NCBI RefSeq assembly: GCF_963422355.1
Contig: NC_085088.1
Coordinates: 2,844,931 to 2,908,930 of the forward strand
DNA length: 64,000 nt
From: Corticium candelabrum
Lineage: Eukaryota; Porifera; Homoscleromorpha; Homosclerophorida; Plakinidae
Reading direction: 5' to 3'
In this document: piece after piece, positions 1 through 32,148 of the stretch
Layout of the letters: each line of letters starts with the position of its first letter
Position numbering within the stretch: position 1 is the first letter of the stretch
Notes under the pieces: generated by a model
The model's input: the letters and a program-made list of their open reading frames with translations, nothing else
Told to the model about the DNA's origin: nothing
The model's database searches: none
Made by a program: the position numbers and the translations under genes

Positions 1-748
1 AAGTACTTAGATTCGGTGATCTTTGCAACAAAATTGAAATACAAGTCGCCAAGGCACAACCAACACCAGTCCATTTAGAATGATGTCTGGACGTGAGCCA
101 AGGTTTCCATTAGAAACTGAGAAGGCTGGAGATGGTACAGACATGAGTGATGTCCAGAAGCAATGGCAAGACTGTGACGTTGAACAAGTGATAGACAGGA
201 TTATTGAAAAGCAGACATCTCTTTTCTGTGAAGTGGGGCAACGAATTGCGACTGCACAGGAAAAGCAAAAGGAGCAGTATCAAAGACGCAAAAGGATTGT
301 TCAATACCAATTTGAGATTGGATGCAAGGTCTTGAGACGCAACATGAAGAAGAATACCAAAAAGGGCCACAAATCTGAAGATTGATGGCTTGGCCCATAC
401 ACTATTGCAGAGCTCTCAGCAACATCATGTTTGCTGGTAAACAAACACAATGAGAAACTCAAGACAGGGGTCAACTTAAGCCAGTTAAAGCTGTACCATG
501 AACCTATCACTACATCGGAGGAAACAAAGAGTATGTTGTTTTCTGTTCATGTAATGTTTCATGACATGTTTCATATTCTTTATTCATTTTCTCTTTTCTC
601 ATCAGATACCGAAATTATTGACTTTACTACTGAAGATACATCGCCAGCAACTGAAGGCACAGGACCAAGACTTTGGGTATAGTTGGACTAAATGAAGATG
701 ACAAGAAAATACTTGAAACAAATGGTTGGCGAAATGACAGACTTGTGA

Positions 749-1190
749 ATGCTGCCCAAGACCTGCTTAAAAGTACAGTTTTCAAACGTACCTGGCTTTT
801 GGAACACACTTCTTGGACAGAATTTTTCATTTAAGGTTCAGCCATCAGAGTTTGTCCAGATACTTCACAATGGTCAGAACCACTGGTTAATGGTGTCTGC
901 TATTGGTTGTAGCCCTGGAGAGATTGAAGTATACGACAGTGCGTCCACCAACCTTACTACTTCTTTGAAGAGTCAGATTGCATCTTTCCTGTTTACTCCA
1001 TTGCCATGCATCACAGTCAGGTGTGTAGAAGTATTTAAATACTGAATACTGTTTGTAATGTAATACTCAATATTGGTTGATTTAATTAAAGGTATATTGA
1101 TACTCAGAGACAAGCTGGACCATCTAATCAGACTGTGGTCTATTTGCAGTGGCAAATGCCAGAGCTCTGTGTTCCAGCGAGCAACCAGAA
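749..1190 (+). pseudogene. Ulp1/C48-type SUMO protease domain, frameshifted
   Basis: The frame from 749 to 1045 reads into a protease-like domain with HWLMVS and VYDS, matching the catalytic His and Asp blocks of Ulp1-type cysteine peptidases. The nucleophile block DCGLFAVANARAL appears from 1131 in a different frame, after about 70 bases of AT-rich sequence. Either a small intron or an insertion plus frameshift separates the two; a clean intron was not convincing. In transposons such domains are thought to act on SUMO/ubiquitin conjugates or polyproteins. Part of the surrounding mobile element. Confidence 0.55.
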
Positions 1191-1271
1191 GCTGTGATGT
1201 TTGATCTACATTCGATGTGAAAACATTTATCAACTGGACTAGAAACTGGCAATCTCCAATCTTTTCCAACC

Positions 1272-1460
1272 ATGAAAAAGAGAAGAAGAGGGAAGAGAGT
1301 GACATACGAATGTCAAATTGAAGTGTATTGCACTTGTCGAATGCCGGAGACAATGTCGTCTATGATTCAATGCGAAAAATGCAAGAACTGGTTTCATTTG
1401 GGTACTTGTGTAAAGGCAGAACTAGACAAAAAGCAGTGGCTATGTCAGTTGTGTGTCTAG
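1272..1460 (+). CDS. PHD finger, C-terminal end of transposon protein
   Basis: The 62-residue frame contains CTC, CEKC, WFH and CQLC blocks spaced as the Cys4-His-Cys3 zinc ligands of a PHD finger, and stops directly after the last cysteine pair (CQLCV), so it is the natural C-terminus of a larger protein. The Met at the open-frame start is probably internal: the upstream protease frame stops shortly before it. PHD fingers bind histone H3 tails; in an integrase element this may guide insertion, which is an inference. Confidence 0.6.
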   Translation: MKKRRRGKRVTYECQIEVYCTCRMPETMSSMIQCEKCKNWFHLGTCVKAELDKKQWLCQLCV

Positions 1461-2642
1461 GTAATTTTTAAAGTTTTTCAGATATTAAATTGGAAGAGAT
1501 TTTAATTGTTTTTTTGTAATAGCTTTATTTAATTAATAGTCTAAATTCAAGTAGCAATGCCAGAATTTATTGGAAACACAGCACTAAAATGTTTAGGTGT
1601 GTTTACCTACAGTGTATGTAGTACAGTACAGTACACTTATTACTACTTTAACATTAGTTGTGTGCTGCGTGCGTGTGTGGTGAACAACAACTATATTTAC
1701 TGGTGTATTAGCTGGAGCACACAAAACACTAGGGATATGTATGCTGGGAAACTTGCAATCCGAGGAAACACATATCACTGTCATTTTGTTTGTGGTCCGT
1801 CCAGTGATATGTGTGCGGGACACACAAAACATTATGGATATGTGTGCGAGGAAACTTGTAACCCGAGTAAACTATGGCTAATTAACTTAAGTACAGTACA
1901 CTGTCTAGTGTGTTCAAGAAAGACAGTCTGCGAGGTTGTTTCTTAATTAACAAATGTATCCAAAGCTGCATCATAATCAACGTCAGGTCTATAGTTGAAC
2001 TGCATAGTGCAAGTCCGTTGAGTCTTCCTTGGCTCATTGCAAACTCTACGTAAGTTTGGAGACGTTAGGAGTCTAATTAAGCCACTGATACAGGAGCAAC
2101 TGGTTAGAAAAGGTTCACTAGAGTAAGAATGCTAGGAAAATAACTTTTGTCACATCGTTTGATAGGTTCCATAGAAATGATGGTTGCTGCCTCTCAGTTT
2201 TCTTTCCAGCACAACGGTTCTCTAGCCATAGGTTATCTTTTCTGTATTTACCGGAACTTTGTATTTACTATGTACCAGGACTTTGTCTAGACGTGAGTGT
2301 ATCCGTGTGTTGTTGAAGAGGTTCCTTTCCCATCAAGAAAGTAAGTCACGTACGTAAAGTGTGCTTCAAATTGTGAATTCACTCTGCGTCAACGTTTGCC
2401 AGAACGAACATGACCGCAAACGTTACCTTGGGAACGAAATGGACTGCTTGTATAGACGTCCGTCAGTAGGCTTAATTATTTCAATGCGCAATTGCTCTTG
2501 GGAACGTCCCACTGCCTAGCTCAGCTACATGAGTTATTCCACTGTACGAAAATTCGTGGACGGACTCTACGGTCCCCACATCATAATCTTATCCGGGACC
2601 TAGATCTGCAAGCACAGCGCGTGAGCCGCAACAGCACAGCAG
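1461..2642. other. Intergenic, no gene recognised
   Basis: AT-rich spacer between the transposon remnant and the DUF1647-like gene. It holds an imperfect direct repeat at about 1727-1765 and 1829-1867 (GGATATGT followed by GAAACTTG), each preceded by an ACACAAAACA block. An open frame at 1557-1946 covers these repeats but resembles no family and has no splice or codon-use support. Confidence 0.4.
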
Positions 2643-4505
2643 ATGAGGCCATACAGATTGTTACTTGGCCTTCTCTCTATTTCTGTGATGCTTTTATTAA
2701 TGCATTGGCTGTTTCGACCGTCGTCAAGTGTCTCATCAGTCAAAACCGATTTCGGCACAACGAAAACGCGCGCCATTCGCTCCACCGACACGCACATCAC
2801 ATTCCGAACGTCTCTTCAATTGTCACAGCAAAGAAAACGGGACGATGAAAAGGTCCACGAAAATTTGGCCACAGAAGGTAGGAAGGTCGGTAGACTGACA
2901 GTGGGAGTTGTGACGGCTTTCTCGGAGAACCACGTCGAGGAATCAGTAGATATGATTGCCTCGCTGCAGAGCTACTCTCCTGCTAGCACAATAATCGTAT
3001 ACAATCTTGGCATCAATAATTCGTCTCTGGAAAAGGTGTGGCTACATGTTGTGACGTCATTAATATTGATTTAAATATAGTATGGATTAAGTTAAGTTAG
3101 TAAATAATTGTTATTAAGTTAGTAGATGCTGACAGGTTGTGGGATGCAGAGACTGGAGATTGAGGCCCAGTTATGCCCGCAAGGTATTATTAGAGAGCGT
3201 AGCTCAAAACACAAACTCTATGTTTCGTGATCTTGCAAAGTCATAAGTTTCAGAATAGAATTTTTGTAAGCTTTGTTGATCAATGAACTAACGCAGGCAT
3301 AGTCTGTGGAAGTTTCTTACTGTAGTGTGGGAGTCAAAGGAAAACTATGCGTACATAAGGACGGGTGCAGCAACCACTTCCTAGTGTACTACCATCCTCT
3401 AGTCAGTCTCTTACTGCATTATTTTGTTCGGAGTTTATTGTTGTTATTTCTGTTGTGTGCACTTGGGATTGAACGTTGGGATTTCATGTGTAGTGTAGTC
3501 GTACTCAGACACAGACCCTTTACTACATACAATAGAGTCTGTGTTTGAACACGACAGTGGCATTGCTATGCATGAACCTGGGGAGGCCATGGCCTTCCCA
3601 ATATTTAGAGGGTGTGGCCTCTTAGATGATAGACAAGGTCTCATAAAAGTTAAACCCTAGCAGCTGGCCTCCCCGATTGAAGGTCCAGCTATACCCTCGC
3701 CCTTGAACACGACAACAGTCACACAACTAGAGTATTAATTAATATATTGTAGTAAGATGTGTTGTACATGTACATGTACTGATCTCTCTGTTGTGTGTGA
3801 TAATGCAGTTGAAGTCATTTTGCAATGTTGAAATTCGGACGTTTCCTTTCCACCGTTACGGTAGACACTTTCAAAATCTAGAAGTTTGCGCGTGGAAGCC
3901 AATTATTGTTCAGGTTAGCCAATTTGTTCTTTAGTTTTTGCTACAAAGATGGACTAAGGCTACAATTACTTTAGGAAGTCCTCGGTGAATTTCCTATAAT
4001 ATTTTATGGTGATGCATCTATTCGCTTAACTAGAGACATCGGCAATCTACTGCGGCTTGTACAGACTGGCAGTCCTATTGTTGGGCAGTCAACTGCACCT
4101 TCTGGTCCTGCCGGCTCTTATACACACGATGGCACGTTAGCATTTTTTAACATTTCACGAGATCAGTACAAGGATGTGGACATGTTTGCGGCGACGTACT
4201 TTGTAATGAAGCAAACGCCTGTTGTTGACACAATCGTGCAGCAGTGGGTTTTGTGTGCTATGGATCCCGGCTGCATTTCGCCACTCGGTGCTCACAAGTG
4301 GCCGTGCTTGACGAATCTGCAGGAGATGGATCATAACGCTTTCATTGGTTGCCACAGATACGATCAGTCTGCATTGAGCATCATTCTATTCAAGGTATTG
4401 GGTAGAAGTGGCTATAACGGATGCATACAAGAATCATCGGCACACACCACAGTAGCTATACATCGCTACAAGACAAACTACAACATGGTTCACGTTTGTC
4501 ACTAA
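2643..4505 (+). CDS. DUF1647-like type II membrane protein (glycosyltransferase-like)
   Basis: Three exons in phase: 2643-3035, 3809-3913 and 3975-4505, giving 342 aa. Introns use GT-AG (GTGTGG...GCAG; GTTAGC...TTAG). Residues about 6-24 are a hydrophobic signal anchor after a short basic N-terminus, followed by a Ser/Thr-rich stem, so a Golgi type II topology is likely. The lumenal part starts with VGVVTAFSENH and continues through IVYNLG, CNVEIR, WKPIIV and IIFYGDASIR, the block order I associate with the DUF1647 family, which looks like a GT-A nucleotide-sugar transferase fold. Where a DxD motif would be expected there is GDAS. A cysteine-bearing tail ends NMVHVCH. Donor, acceptor and function are unknown. 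An AATAAA lies at 4995-5000, about 490 bases downstream. The family assignment is from memory of motifs and was not searched. Confidence 0.72.
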
Positions 4506-6216
4506 AAAGCCTCTTTACTCTAAGCAATATAGAGATGCTATTATATATGTGATTGATATTAAATTTAGTGCATTCTGTGTATGCTGGAATGGAGACATAC
4601 ATATATGAAATTGTAACTAAAACTTTAAATTGTTTATTATTGTATATGAATAATATACTAAATAAGTTTATGTTTTGGCAACATGAACACTGATGATGCA
4701 TGCAGTTTTGTGGCATAAATGTCCAAGATTTCATGTTTAGTCAAACGTATTTTTGTGCACTTGCTTGCAGTAAAGGTTTGGATTGATGTATCTTGGTTGG
4801 TGAAAGTTGACCCGTGTGTTCATTTTATGGTTAATAATAATTCAGATGCATCTATTATAGTAGAAATCATTGACATTGACCTAACAGATAACACTTGGTG
4901 TTGTCATTGGAGTATGTTATAGAATATTGATGTTAGCTGTAATGTGTTTCATGCTTTTGTACGTGTCGTGTAAGTTGAACACTAAATGTTTGACAATAAA
5001 TAGTTACGTTATCCATTCACGTAGCTATTGCTGGTAGTGGCCAGCGAAATAGCATGACTAGCTGCCACGCTATTTTATCCCTGGAGGTAACCCAAATGTC
5101 TACCGGTAACATCACACTACATACCAGTACCGATACCATCAAGTCCCTCATACCATAGGTACATGCTACATGTGCCTGACAAAGCCCTAGGCCAACAATG
5201 ATGTTGCCTATTGGTCTACTGTCAGTGCACCGGTCACTTCCTTGACATGCAAGCTTCTGTTGGCTGTTGATATTTTATTAGAGGCTTGGTATGAAAGTAT
5301 ATCTTTTCAACCTCAGTCTAAAAGTCAGTGGTCTCGCTCGGATGACGCAGCCGTAGGGTCTGGCTACGCGAGACCATGTTATCAGTCAGTTGATAGACAA
5401 AAAGCAGGGGTGTTGTTACCGGGGCAACAGAGCAAAACTTGGCTCCAGAAGGCTTCAGTGAAACTAAAAATTTATTGTGTCCCTGTGCTGGAGTCCAGTC
5501 TCTGTCAATACCATGTCAGAGTTTAGACTCTGGGTTCGGCCAGTACTGTATGAGAATTATGCTATCAATGATCTGTTTATACAAGGCTACATGGAAGATG
5601 ACAGCTGAGGGTACCATAGCAGCACGTGTATGTAGTATATTGCGACCAGAGCTGACCCTAGCTATAGTGCGCAGCAAGCCTCTGGGTGTCCAAGGGCTTT
5701 GGCCAGTGTGCTGGGCAGCAACACCCAAATTTGGCTTCAAAATTGACAACCACCTACAACCCTGAAAAAGTATGGGTAAGCTCCTGGCTCAATTTAATTT
5801 TAGGTATAAGGTAGGTGGTCTTAGACTCGCTAGCAGCTTTTCTTTCGCTAGCAGCTTTTCTTTTGCTAGGATAGTACCACTTGTTGGAAACACGTGCTTT
5901 TACACGTGAAGGTACCGGCGGCGTATCTGCTGCTGGAGTAGTTAGCTGTTTCCTGACTACAAGAACGCTGATGAAGAGGATGGAGAGTGGTGTCTGTGTC
6001 AATCACTGCAGGCGATGACCTCAAGTTTTTTCATTTTTTTATTGTTAGAGCATGGACCGATAATTTCTTGGACACTCAACATAACAACATGATGTTAATG
6101 TATGAGGACATACAGTACTGTACTAAGTAGTTTAGATAATATAATTATTGGCGCACGTATAAATAGTTCCATCACTTCAACTGTCATAGACTTTGATCTT
6201 ACTTTTTAGTTTTCAG
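4506..6216. other. Intergenic spacer with small repeats
   Basis: No gene recognised. It contains a roughly 49-bp hairpin-like element at 5328-5376 (described separately) and a tandem GCTAGCAGCTTTTCTTT repeat at about 5829-5868. Short open frames at 5242-5765 and, on the minus strand, 5754-6002 do not resemble known proteins. TTTATT at 6038-6043 is a possible minus-strand poly(A) signal for the Ly6-type gene that ends at 6217. Confidence 0.4.
5328..5376. repeat. Ultra-short palindromic interspersed element
   Basis: TGGTCTCGC on the left is matched by GCGAGACCA on the right, with GGTCTGGCTACGCGAG at the right end. The same GGCTACGCGAG end recurs at 51051-51062 and 62960-62971, each with a matching inverted partner about 50 bases to the left, and in reverse complement at 16582-16599. 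The shared core and paired ends suggest a tiny non-autonomous mobile element or a transcribed hairpin repeat. Confidence 0.5.
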
Positions 6217-6909
6217 TTAGTAATCGACCAGAAGAGTAACAGCGAGCAGAATTCCCGACTTAATTCCACAACCGAAATAGCGTCGAGACCGAGCACTGGA
6301 CGTCATCGTCGATCTAGTCTGATTGGTGTCGGGGGTTGCTGTAGTCTGGTTTGCCTCGAAATGTCCGTCATTGCAAAGGTCGCTGTCGCAGCACCGAACA
6401 CAGTTTCCACCCGATACCGACTTGCAGTCATTGCTCACGTGACACCACGTTTCCACGACACATCCGCGTTGAAATGACGTCGTCGTGCCTCCCAAGACTT
6501 GAGGAAGCGAATACTCAATGGTACGACACACGCCTCCGACTCCGCACGTAACCGTTTCGCGATGCATGTCGCACTCGACCCTACTAGTCAGCGAACAAAA
6601 GTAACACCGGCGCAGTGCGATACTTCTGTTGTTGCAGAGGTCGGAATCGCAGCATTCGGTCTCGTTATTGCTTGTGCAGTTGGCACGACATCCGCGCTCG
6701 TTTGTTTGCATGTAGCAGGAGGTTGAATTGCCGACGCATTCTGTTGTATTCATTTGATTGACTACGTTGTGACACGATGCCGACATTGTGTTGTTGGTGT
6801 TGTTGTTGTTGCTGCAGTCGGTTGCGTTAGAGCATCCGCATTGGTAGCAGCGCAGAGCGCTGGCGCTAAGCAGGGCGGTTGCGAAGAGAATGATGCACGA
6901 CGGGTTCAT
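6217..6909 (-). CDS. Two-domain Ly6/uPAR-like GPI-anchored surface protein
   Basis: A single-exon frame of 230 aa starting at the ATG at 6909-6907. Residues 1-18 are a signal peptide ending ASA. Two three-finger (LU) domains follow. The first starts LRCYQCGC and ends with the family signature ECCDSDLCNN; the second starts RRCYFCS and ends RCCDSDLCND. A Thr/Ser-rich linker and a hydrophobic C-terminus (GILLAVTLLVDY) resemble a GPI-attachment signal. The first domain is rich in Asn-X-Thr/Ser sites, so heavy N-glycosylation is likely. Three-finger proteins of this type are ligands or receptor modulators at the cell surface; the partner here is unknown. Such domains are also used in animal toxins, but two domains plus a GPI signal point to a membrane protein. 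The gene could be a retained single-exon paralog of a split gene. Confidence 0.8.
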   Translation of the reverse strand: MNPSCIILFATALLSASALRCYQCGCSNATDCSNNNNTNNTMSASCHNVVNQMNTTECVGNSTSCYMQTNERGCRANCTSNNETECCDSDLCNNRSIALRRCYFCSLTSRVECDMHRETVTCGVGGVCRTIEYSLPQVLGGTTTSFQRGCVVETWCHVSNDCKSVSGGNCVRCCDSDLCNDGHFEANQTTATPDTNQTRSTMTSSARSRRYFGCGIKSGILLAVTLLVDY

Positions 6910-7922
6910 TGCTGTCGGTCTATCGCAGCTGACAAGCTCGGAGAATCGTTTGTGTGAGAAGTTTTGAGGTGGAGAGTCTCTATTGAGAAAGACATATAGC
7001 AGCAGCTTAATTAATTAATCTAGACTCGCTAAGAATCATGCAGTTTGCAAAGGCTTTTGTACTTTACACGTACTTTACCTTGGACGGTTGAGTAGACGGT
7101 CTGTTTGGACGGTTTGCGATGTGGAATCTGCGCCAGGGCTCGGCTCGTTGCTGCTCTGCCGTCCACGTGATTCATGGCGGGACAGGGCGACAAGGGTCCA
7201 TAACCCTACTGTATATAGTCTAATGTCGATTCGTATACTACTTTACTACTCGTATTAACTTTTACGTATAGTTTATCGTAAACTTAGGTAGCATCGTGTT
7301 GACTGAAAAGGGGCGTGGCTAGCGAGACTACACACTCTGTATCTGTAGGTGTGAGAGGCATCGATGTTTAGGTTCATCTAATACTAACGTTAAAACGGTG
7401 AGGTTTTTGTCTATGCGGTTGTGTAGTCGACAAGTACTCGTATTTTGGCGCCGACTAGAGGCCGGTAAGGAGTCCGACTAGCCAACCCTACTTTTCATGC
7501 GATTGCGGGAAATTTCCGTCCGTAGGACAGTGTGTACTGCACGGTGTCTCGACTTTGCACTGTGCCTAGTGCTTCAATTGCCTTTTGTTTTGTTAATTAA
7601 CTAGAGTTTTGTGGCGGCAATCACGTAAACAGATTTTGTCTAGACGAATTAGTTTTGAAAGGGTGGATGATTCTAGGTGGTAGTGAGTGTTTGTTTGTTG
7701 AAATGTGTTCGTAGCAAATTGTTAGACAATCTCGTTGCTAGTAAATTGTGTATATCAAACGCTAATCTCGCACTTTCAGACTTTGCAGAGCAAGAGTGTG
7801 GTTGCACTAGAATTTTAGCGCGCTTTCTACGCGAGAAGACGCCTACTGTTGGACACCACGATCTCACTGTGTGACCGCGTACGGGACACCGTTGGGGTCA
7901 CGTGATTCAGTCAGTTGCTTTG
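6910..7922. other. Divergent intergenic region between Ly6-type gene and PDF
   Basis: About 1 kb separating the start of the minus-strand Ly6-type gene and the plus-strand deformylase; it should contain both promoters. No TATA box or other motif stands out. Overlapping open frames at 7673-7874 on both strands are antiparallel shadows with no recognisable product. Confidence 0.35.
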
Positions 7923-8507
7923 ATGTGGCGGCTTTTGCGCGAGTTTCGCCGCAGTCAACTCCTCGACAAAGTATCTGTCGTGCAAGCTGGTCACGTGGTG
8001 CTTAGACAAGCAGCAGCTCCCGTGGACCCTCGGGCTATTGCTAGTGAGGAAATTCAGGCAATCGTAGGCAAGATGCACAAGATTTTGGACGATACAGAAC
8101 ATCATGGCTTGTCAGCACCACAAATAGGAGTCGCTCTTCAGATCATGATTGTGCAGATCACAGCACGTCAATTGAAAGATCTAGGCAAGAGGACCGTGTC
8201 AGCATTGCAAATGACTGAGCTTAGACGGAGGGTTTTTATTAACCCAAAGCTCTCAATTATCGACTCTAGTGTGGTGATAGAGCGTGAGGGATGTCTCAGT
8301 GTGTTTGGGCATTCTGCTTGTGTGCCGAGAGCTCGAGAGGTTTGTGTGTCGGGGTTGGATGAAAATGGCGAGCAAGTACAGTTGAGAGCGAGAGGATGGG
8401 CTGCGAGGATAGTACAGCACGAAATAGATCATTTACAGGGACTACTGTTTGTTGATAAAATGAAATCTCGCACTTTTGCAAACGACCACTGGATTGATCG
8501 AAGGTAA
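7923..8507 (+). CDS. PDF: Peptide deformylase, mitochondrial
   Basis: Single-exon gene of 194 aa. The enzyme removes the formyl group from N-formyl-methionine of newly made mitochondrial proteins. All three family motifs are present: GLSAPQIG (residues 62-69, Gln67), EGCLS (122-126, metal ligand Cys124) and HEIDH (166-170, metal ligands His166 and His170, catalytic Glu167). The N-terminus (MWRLLREFRRSQLLDK) is basic and amphipathic, as expected for mitochondrial import. The open frame extends seven codons upstream to a GTG at 7902, but the ATG at 7923 is the sensible eukaryotic start. The length is short for an animal PDF because there is little leader. No introns are seen, unlike most neighbours. 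Confidence 0.93.
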   Translation: MWRLLREFRRSQLLDKVSVVQAGHVVLRQAAAPVDPRAIASEEIQAIVGKMHKILDDTEHHGLSAPQIGVALQIMIVQITARQLKDLGKRTVSALQMTELRRRVFINPKLSIIDSSVVIEREGCLSVFGHSACVPRAREVCVSGLDENGEQVQLRARGWAARIVQHEIDHLQGLLFVDKMKSRTFANDHWIDRR

Positions 8508-8603
8508 TCCTTTGATCGACTGAACGTAGTGTGTGTATATTAGTAGACAGTAATCTATTGTATATATGTACATATCAGACAATGAAAGATGGAGATGGAG
8601 GAT

Positions 8604-8606
<3 letters not shown>

Positions 8607-8657
<51 letters not shown>
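8607..8657. repeat. (TA)n microsatellite
   Basis: About 25 uninterrupted TA units just downstream of the PDF stop codon. Confidence 0.95.
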
Positions 8658-8659
<2 letters not shown>

Positions 8660-8904
8660 GTATATATAATATGCATGTCAGTTGAAATCTTGCTTTCTGC
8701 ATCAAACCAAACAGCAATTTCAAACTGTTTAGTTTACGTATCTTGCAAAAGCACAGTATGACATGTGCAGGAAGTGGTAACGAAACTCAGCTCTACTTAA
8801 GAGTCTACGATCCAGTATAGAATGTGACTGGTTTGGCAGAAAGTGTTATGTATATATAAAGTAGTTAATAGGGGCTGAAACTGTAGTTATTGTTGCAAGG
8901 GTAA

Positions 8905-8925
8905 TTGTTGTTGTTGTTGTTGTTG

Positions 8926-8968
<43 letters not shown>
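8905..8968. repeat. Compound (TTG)n-(TG)n microsatellite
   Basis: Trinucleotide TTG units pass directly into TG dinucleotides, a common way for such arrays to mature. Confidence 0.95.
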
Positions 8969-8969
<1 letters not shown>

Positions 8970-9514
8970 TTGGAATTCACTGTTAAGTGTAAGTAGAGTT
9001 GCTGCTTTACCATAAAACATGGCCTAGCCATTTTGCTTAGATACTTAACTTTTATTAGTAGACCTATTATACCTATTGACAATGGTCATCATACCATCAC
9101 CATTGGCTTAATTTGATACCAAAGATATTAATGGCTCAGCTTGTCCAATTCAATTCTACAAAACTGGGACTCTGCAATGTCTTTCAGACATCAACTCCGA
9201 AGTCTACAGCCTACAAGGGCACTAAAACTTGCCATTGGATCATCTCGTACTTAGTAAACAGTTTCCTTCATGTGTTGATTGGATAGGAAATATACTACGC
9301 CATTTAGTCCATGGGCAATATTTGTGTGTGTTTGCCTTTGGTTGTGTAACAGGAACCAGTTAGTTGCATACTGCAGCATTAGGCTGCAGTGACTAGACAA
9401 AGTAGGTAGGGACATCGATGCCAAACATTGTGCCTTCATACAACACCCAAGACATCCGCTGCATCATTTGACCACCTGTAACCAATTTGAAATCGAGAAT
9501 AACACTTAAATATA

Positions 9515-9520
9515 TTTATT
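9515..9520 (-). terminator. Probable MBTPS1 poly(A) signal
   Basis: AATAAA on the minus strand about 50 bases after the MBTPS1 stop codon. Confidence 0.5.
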
Positions 9521-9566
9521 TCATTAACAATGGTAATGATAGTTAATAATATATAATCACGATCTA

Positions 9567-22643
<13,077 letters not shown>

Positions 22644-23246
22644 GTTCTCGCCGACACCAACCCTTGCATCGGTGTTGGAGTCGTTTTGTTTTTGGTAGGT
22701 GAACTCACGTGGCGGACACAACTAACGTGCTTTAGCAATATGATCACGTGACCAACAAGGCTAGCTACGACTAAATCTCTCCGAGTCTCTAGATAAAGTA
22801 TACATATAAATTGCTGCATTTAGCGTTTGCACGGTTCTAATTAAAATTTTTACTTTGTTTATATGTCCAAATGTTTACAATCTAGACTTCATGCAACACT
22901 CATTTGATGTCACGTGACTAAGTGTACAAATAGTCAAAAGTTTAAACTCTAAAAATGCTAGTTTCTAGTTGTCTGACCAATGAGAAAGTAAAATACTAAT
23001 TAATAAATACTTTGGAAGCATGCGTTGAAGGAACTGCAAGACATCGACAAACAGCCATCTTCTCGCAGATTGGAACTGTGTTGAAGTCTTTTGTTGAGAT
23101 GTGACACTCACGGGACTGACAAAACTAACACGCTCTATTAGTGATATTCCAACATACCACCCGTACACAGAGACTTACAAATGAGTTTGTACAGCACGTG
23201 GACAAGCTAAAGGTACAACGTTTCTATTCTTTCAAATACGTCTAGC
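22644..23246. other. Spacer between RBM39 stop and MBTPS1 start
   Basis: About 600 bases that must hold the RBM39 3' UTR and the MBTPS1 promoter. AT-rich with several CACGTGA-type motifs (near 22746 and 22911). No further gene recognised. Confidence 0.4.
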
Positions 23247-31813
<8,567 letters not shown>

Positions 31814-31884
31814 TTTCCCTTCAATCACAACAACAATAACTCAGCAGCACAAACAACATTCACTGTCCAGGGTCGTAGGATGCC

Positions 31885-32148
31885 ACAATGATGATGATCT
31901 ACGTTTGTATGGTGTCTGTCCATGATGATCTACGTTTGTATGGTGTCTGTCCATGATGATCTATGTTTGTATGGCGTCTGTCCATGATGATACGTTTGTA
32001 TGGTGTCTGTCCATGATGATCTACGTTTGTATGGTGTCTGTCCATGATGGTCTACGTTTGTATGGCATCTGTCCATGATGATACATTTGTATGGTGTCTG
32101 TCCATGATGATCTACATTTGTACGGTGTCTGTCCATGTGGTAAAGATA
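31885..32148. repeat. 31-bp minisatellite
   Basis: About nine copies of a unit beginning GATGATCTACGTTTGTATGG and ending TGTCTGTCCAT. Some copies are 28 bases through loss of TCT. It lies 70 bases upstream of the RBM39 start codon, in the divergent region shared with NFS1. Confidence 0.93.

Larger units (their letters stand above)
1..1460 (+). mobile_element. Decayed Ginger-like integrase transposon, 3' part
   Basis: Three protein modules lie in the order expected for the C-terminal half of a Ginger1-type DNA transposon (an integrase related to Ty3/gypsy, sometimes fused to Ulp1 and PHD modules). Positions 80-500 carry an integrase tail: a GREPRFP segment, a basic coiled region, then WLGPYTI, a GPY/F motif, split from the upstream frame by a TGA at 383-385. 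Positions 749-1138 carry a C48/Ulp1-type protease with HWLMVS, VYDS and, in another frame, DCGLFA at 1131-1148, so the expected His-Asp-Cys triad is visible. Positions 1272-1460 carry a PHD finger. Stops and frame changes show it is dead. The catalytic integrase core would lie upstream of the window. A gypsy-type retroelement with the same fusion is the alternative; no LTR is visible. Confidence 0.6.
8508..9566. other. Intergenic between PDF and MBTPS1 3' ends, with microsatellites
   Basis: Convergent spacer. It holds (TA)n at 8607-8657 and a (TTG)n-(TG)n compound microsatellite at 8905-8968. TTTATT at 9515-9520 reads AATAAA on the minus strand, about 50 bases past the MBTPS1 stop, and is its likely poly(A) signal. 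No other gene is recognised. Confidence 0.55.

Noticed and set aside
1557-1946. 129-residue open frame
   Set aside because: Covers a local direct repeat, resembles no family and has unusual Cys/Tyr composition.
5242-5765. Overlapping frames of 94 and 108 residues
   Set aside because: They span the short palindromic element and show no family similarity.
6193-6957. Plus-strand open frames opposite the Ly6-type gene
   Set aside because: Antisense shadows; the minus strand has the signal peptide, cysteine pattern and GPI signal.
7902-7922. Upstream GTG start for peptide deformylase
   Set aside because: Nuclear eukaryotic genes rarely start at GTG; the ATG at 7923 begins a plausible mitochondrial leader.
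31885-32148. CRISPR-like array
   Set aside because: Units are directly adjacent with no spacers; it is a minisatellite in animal DNA.
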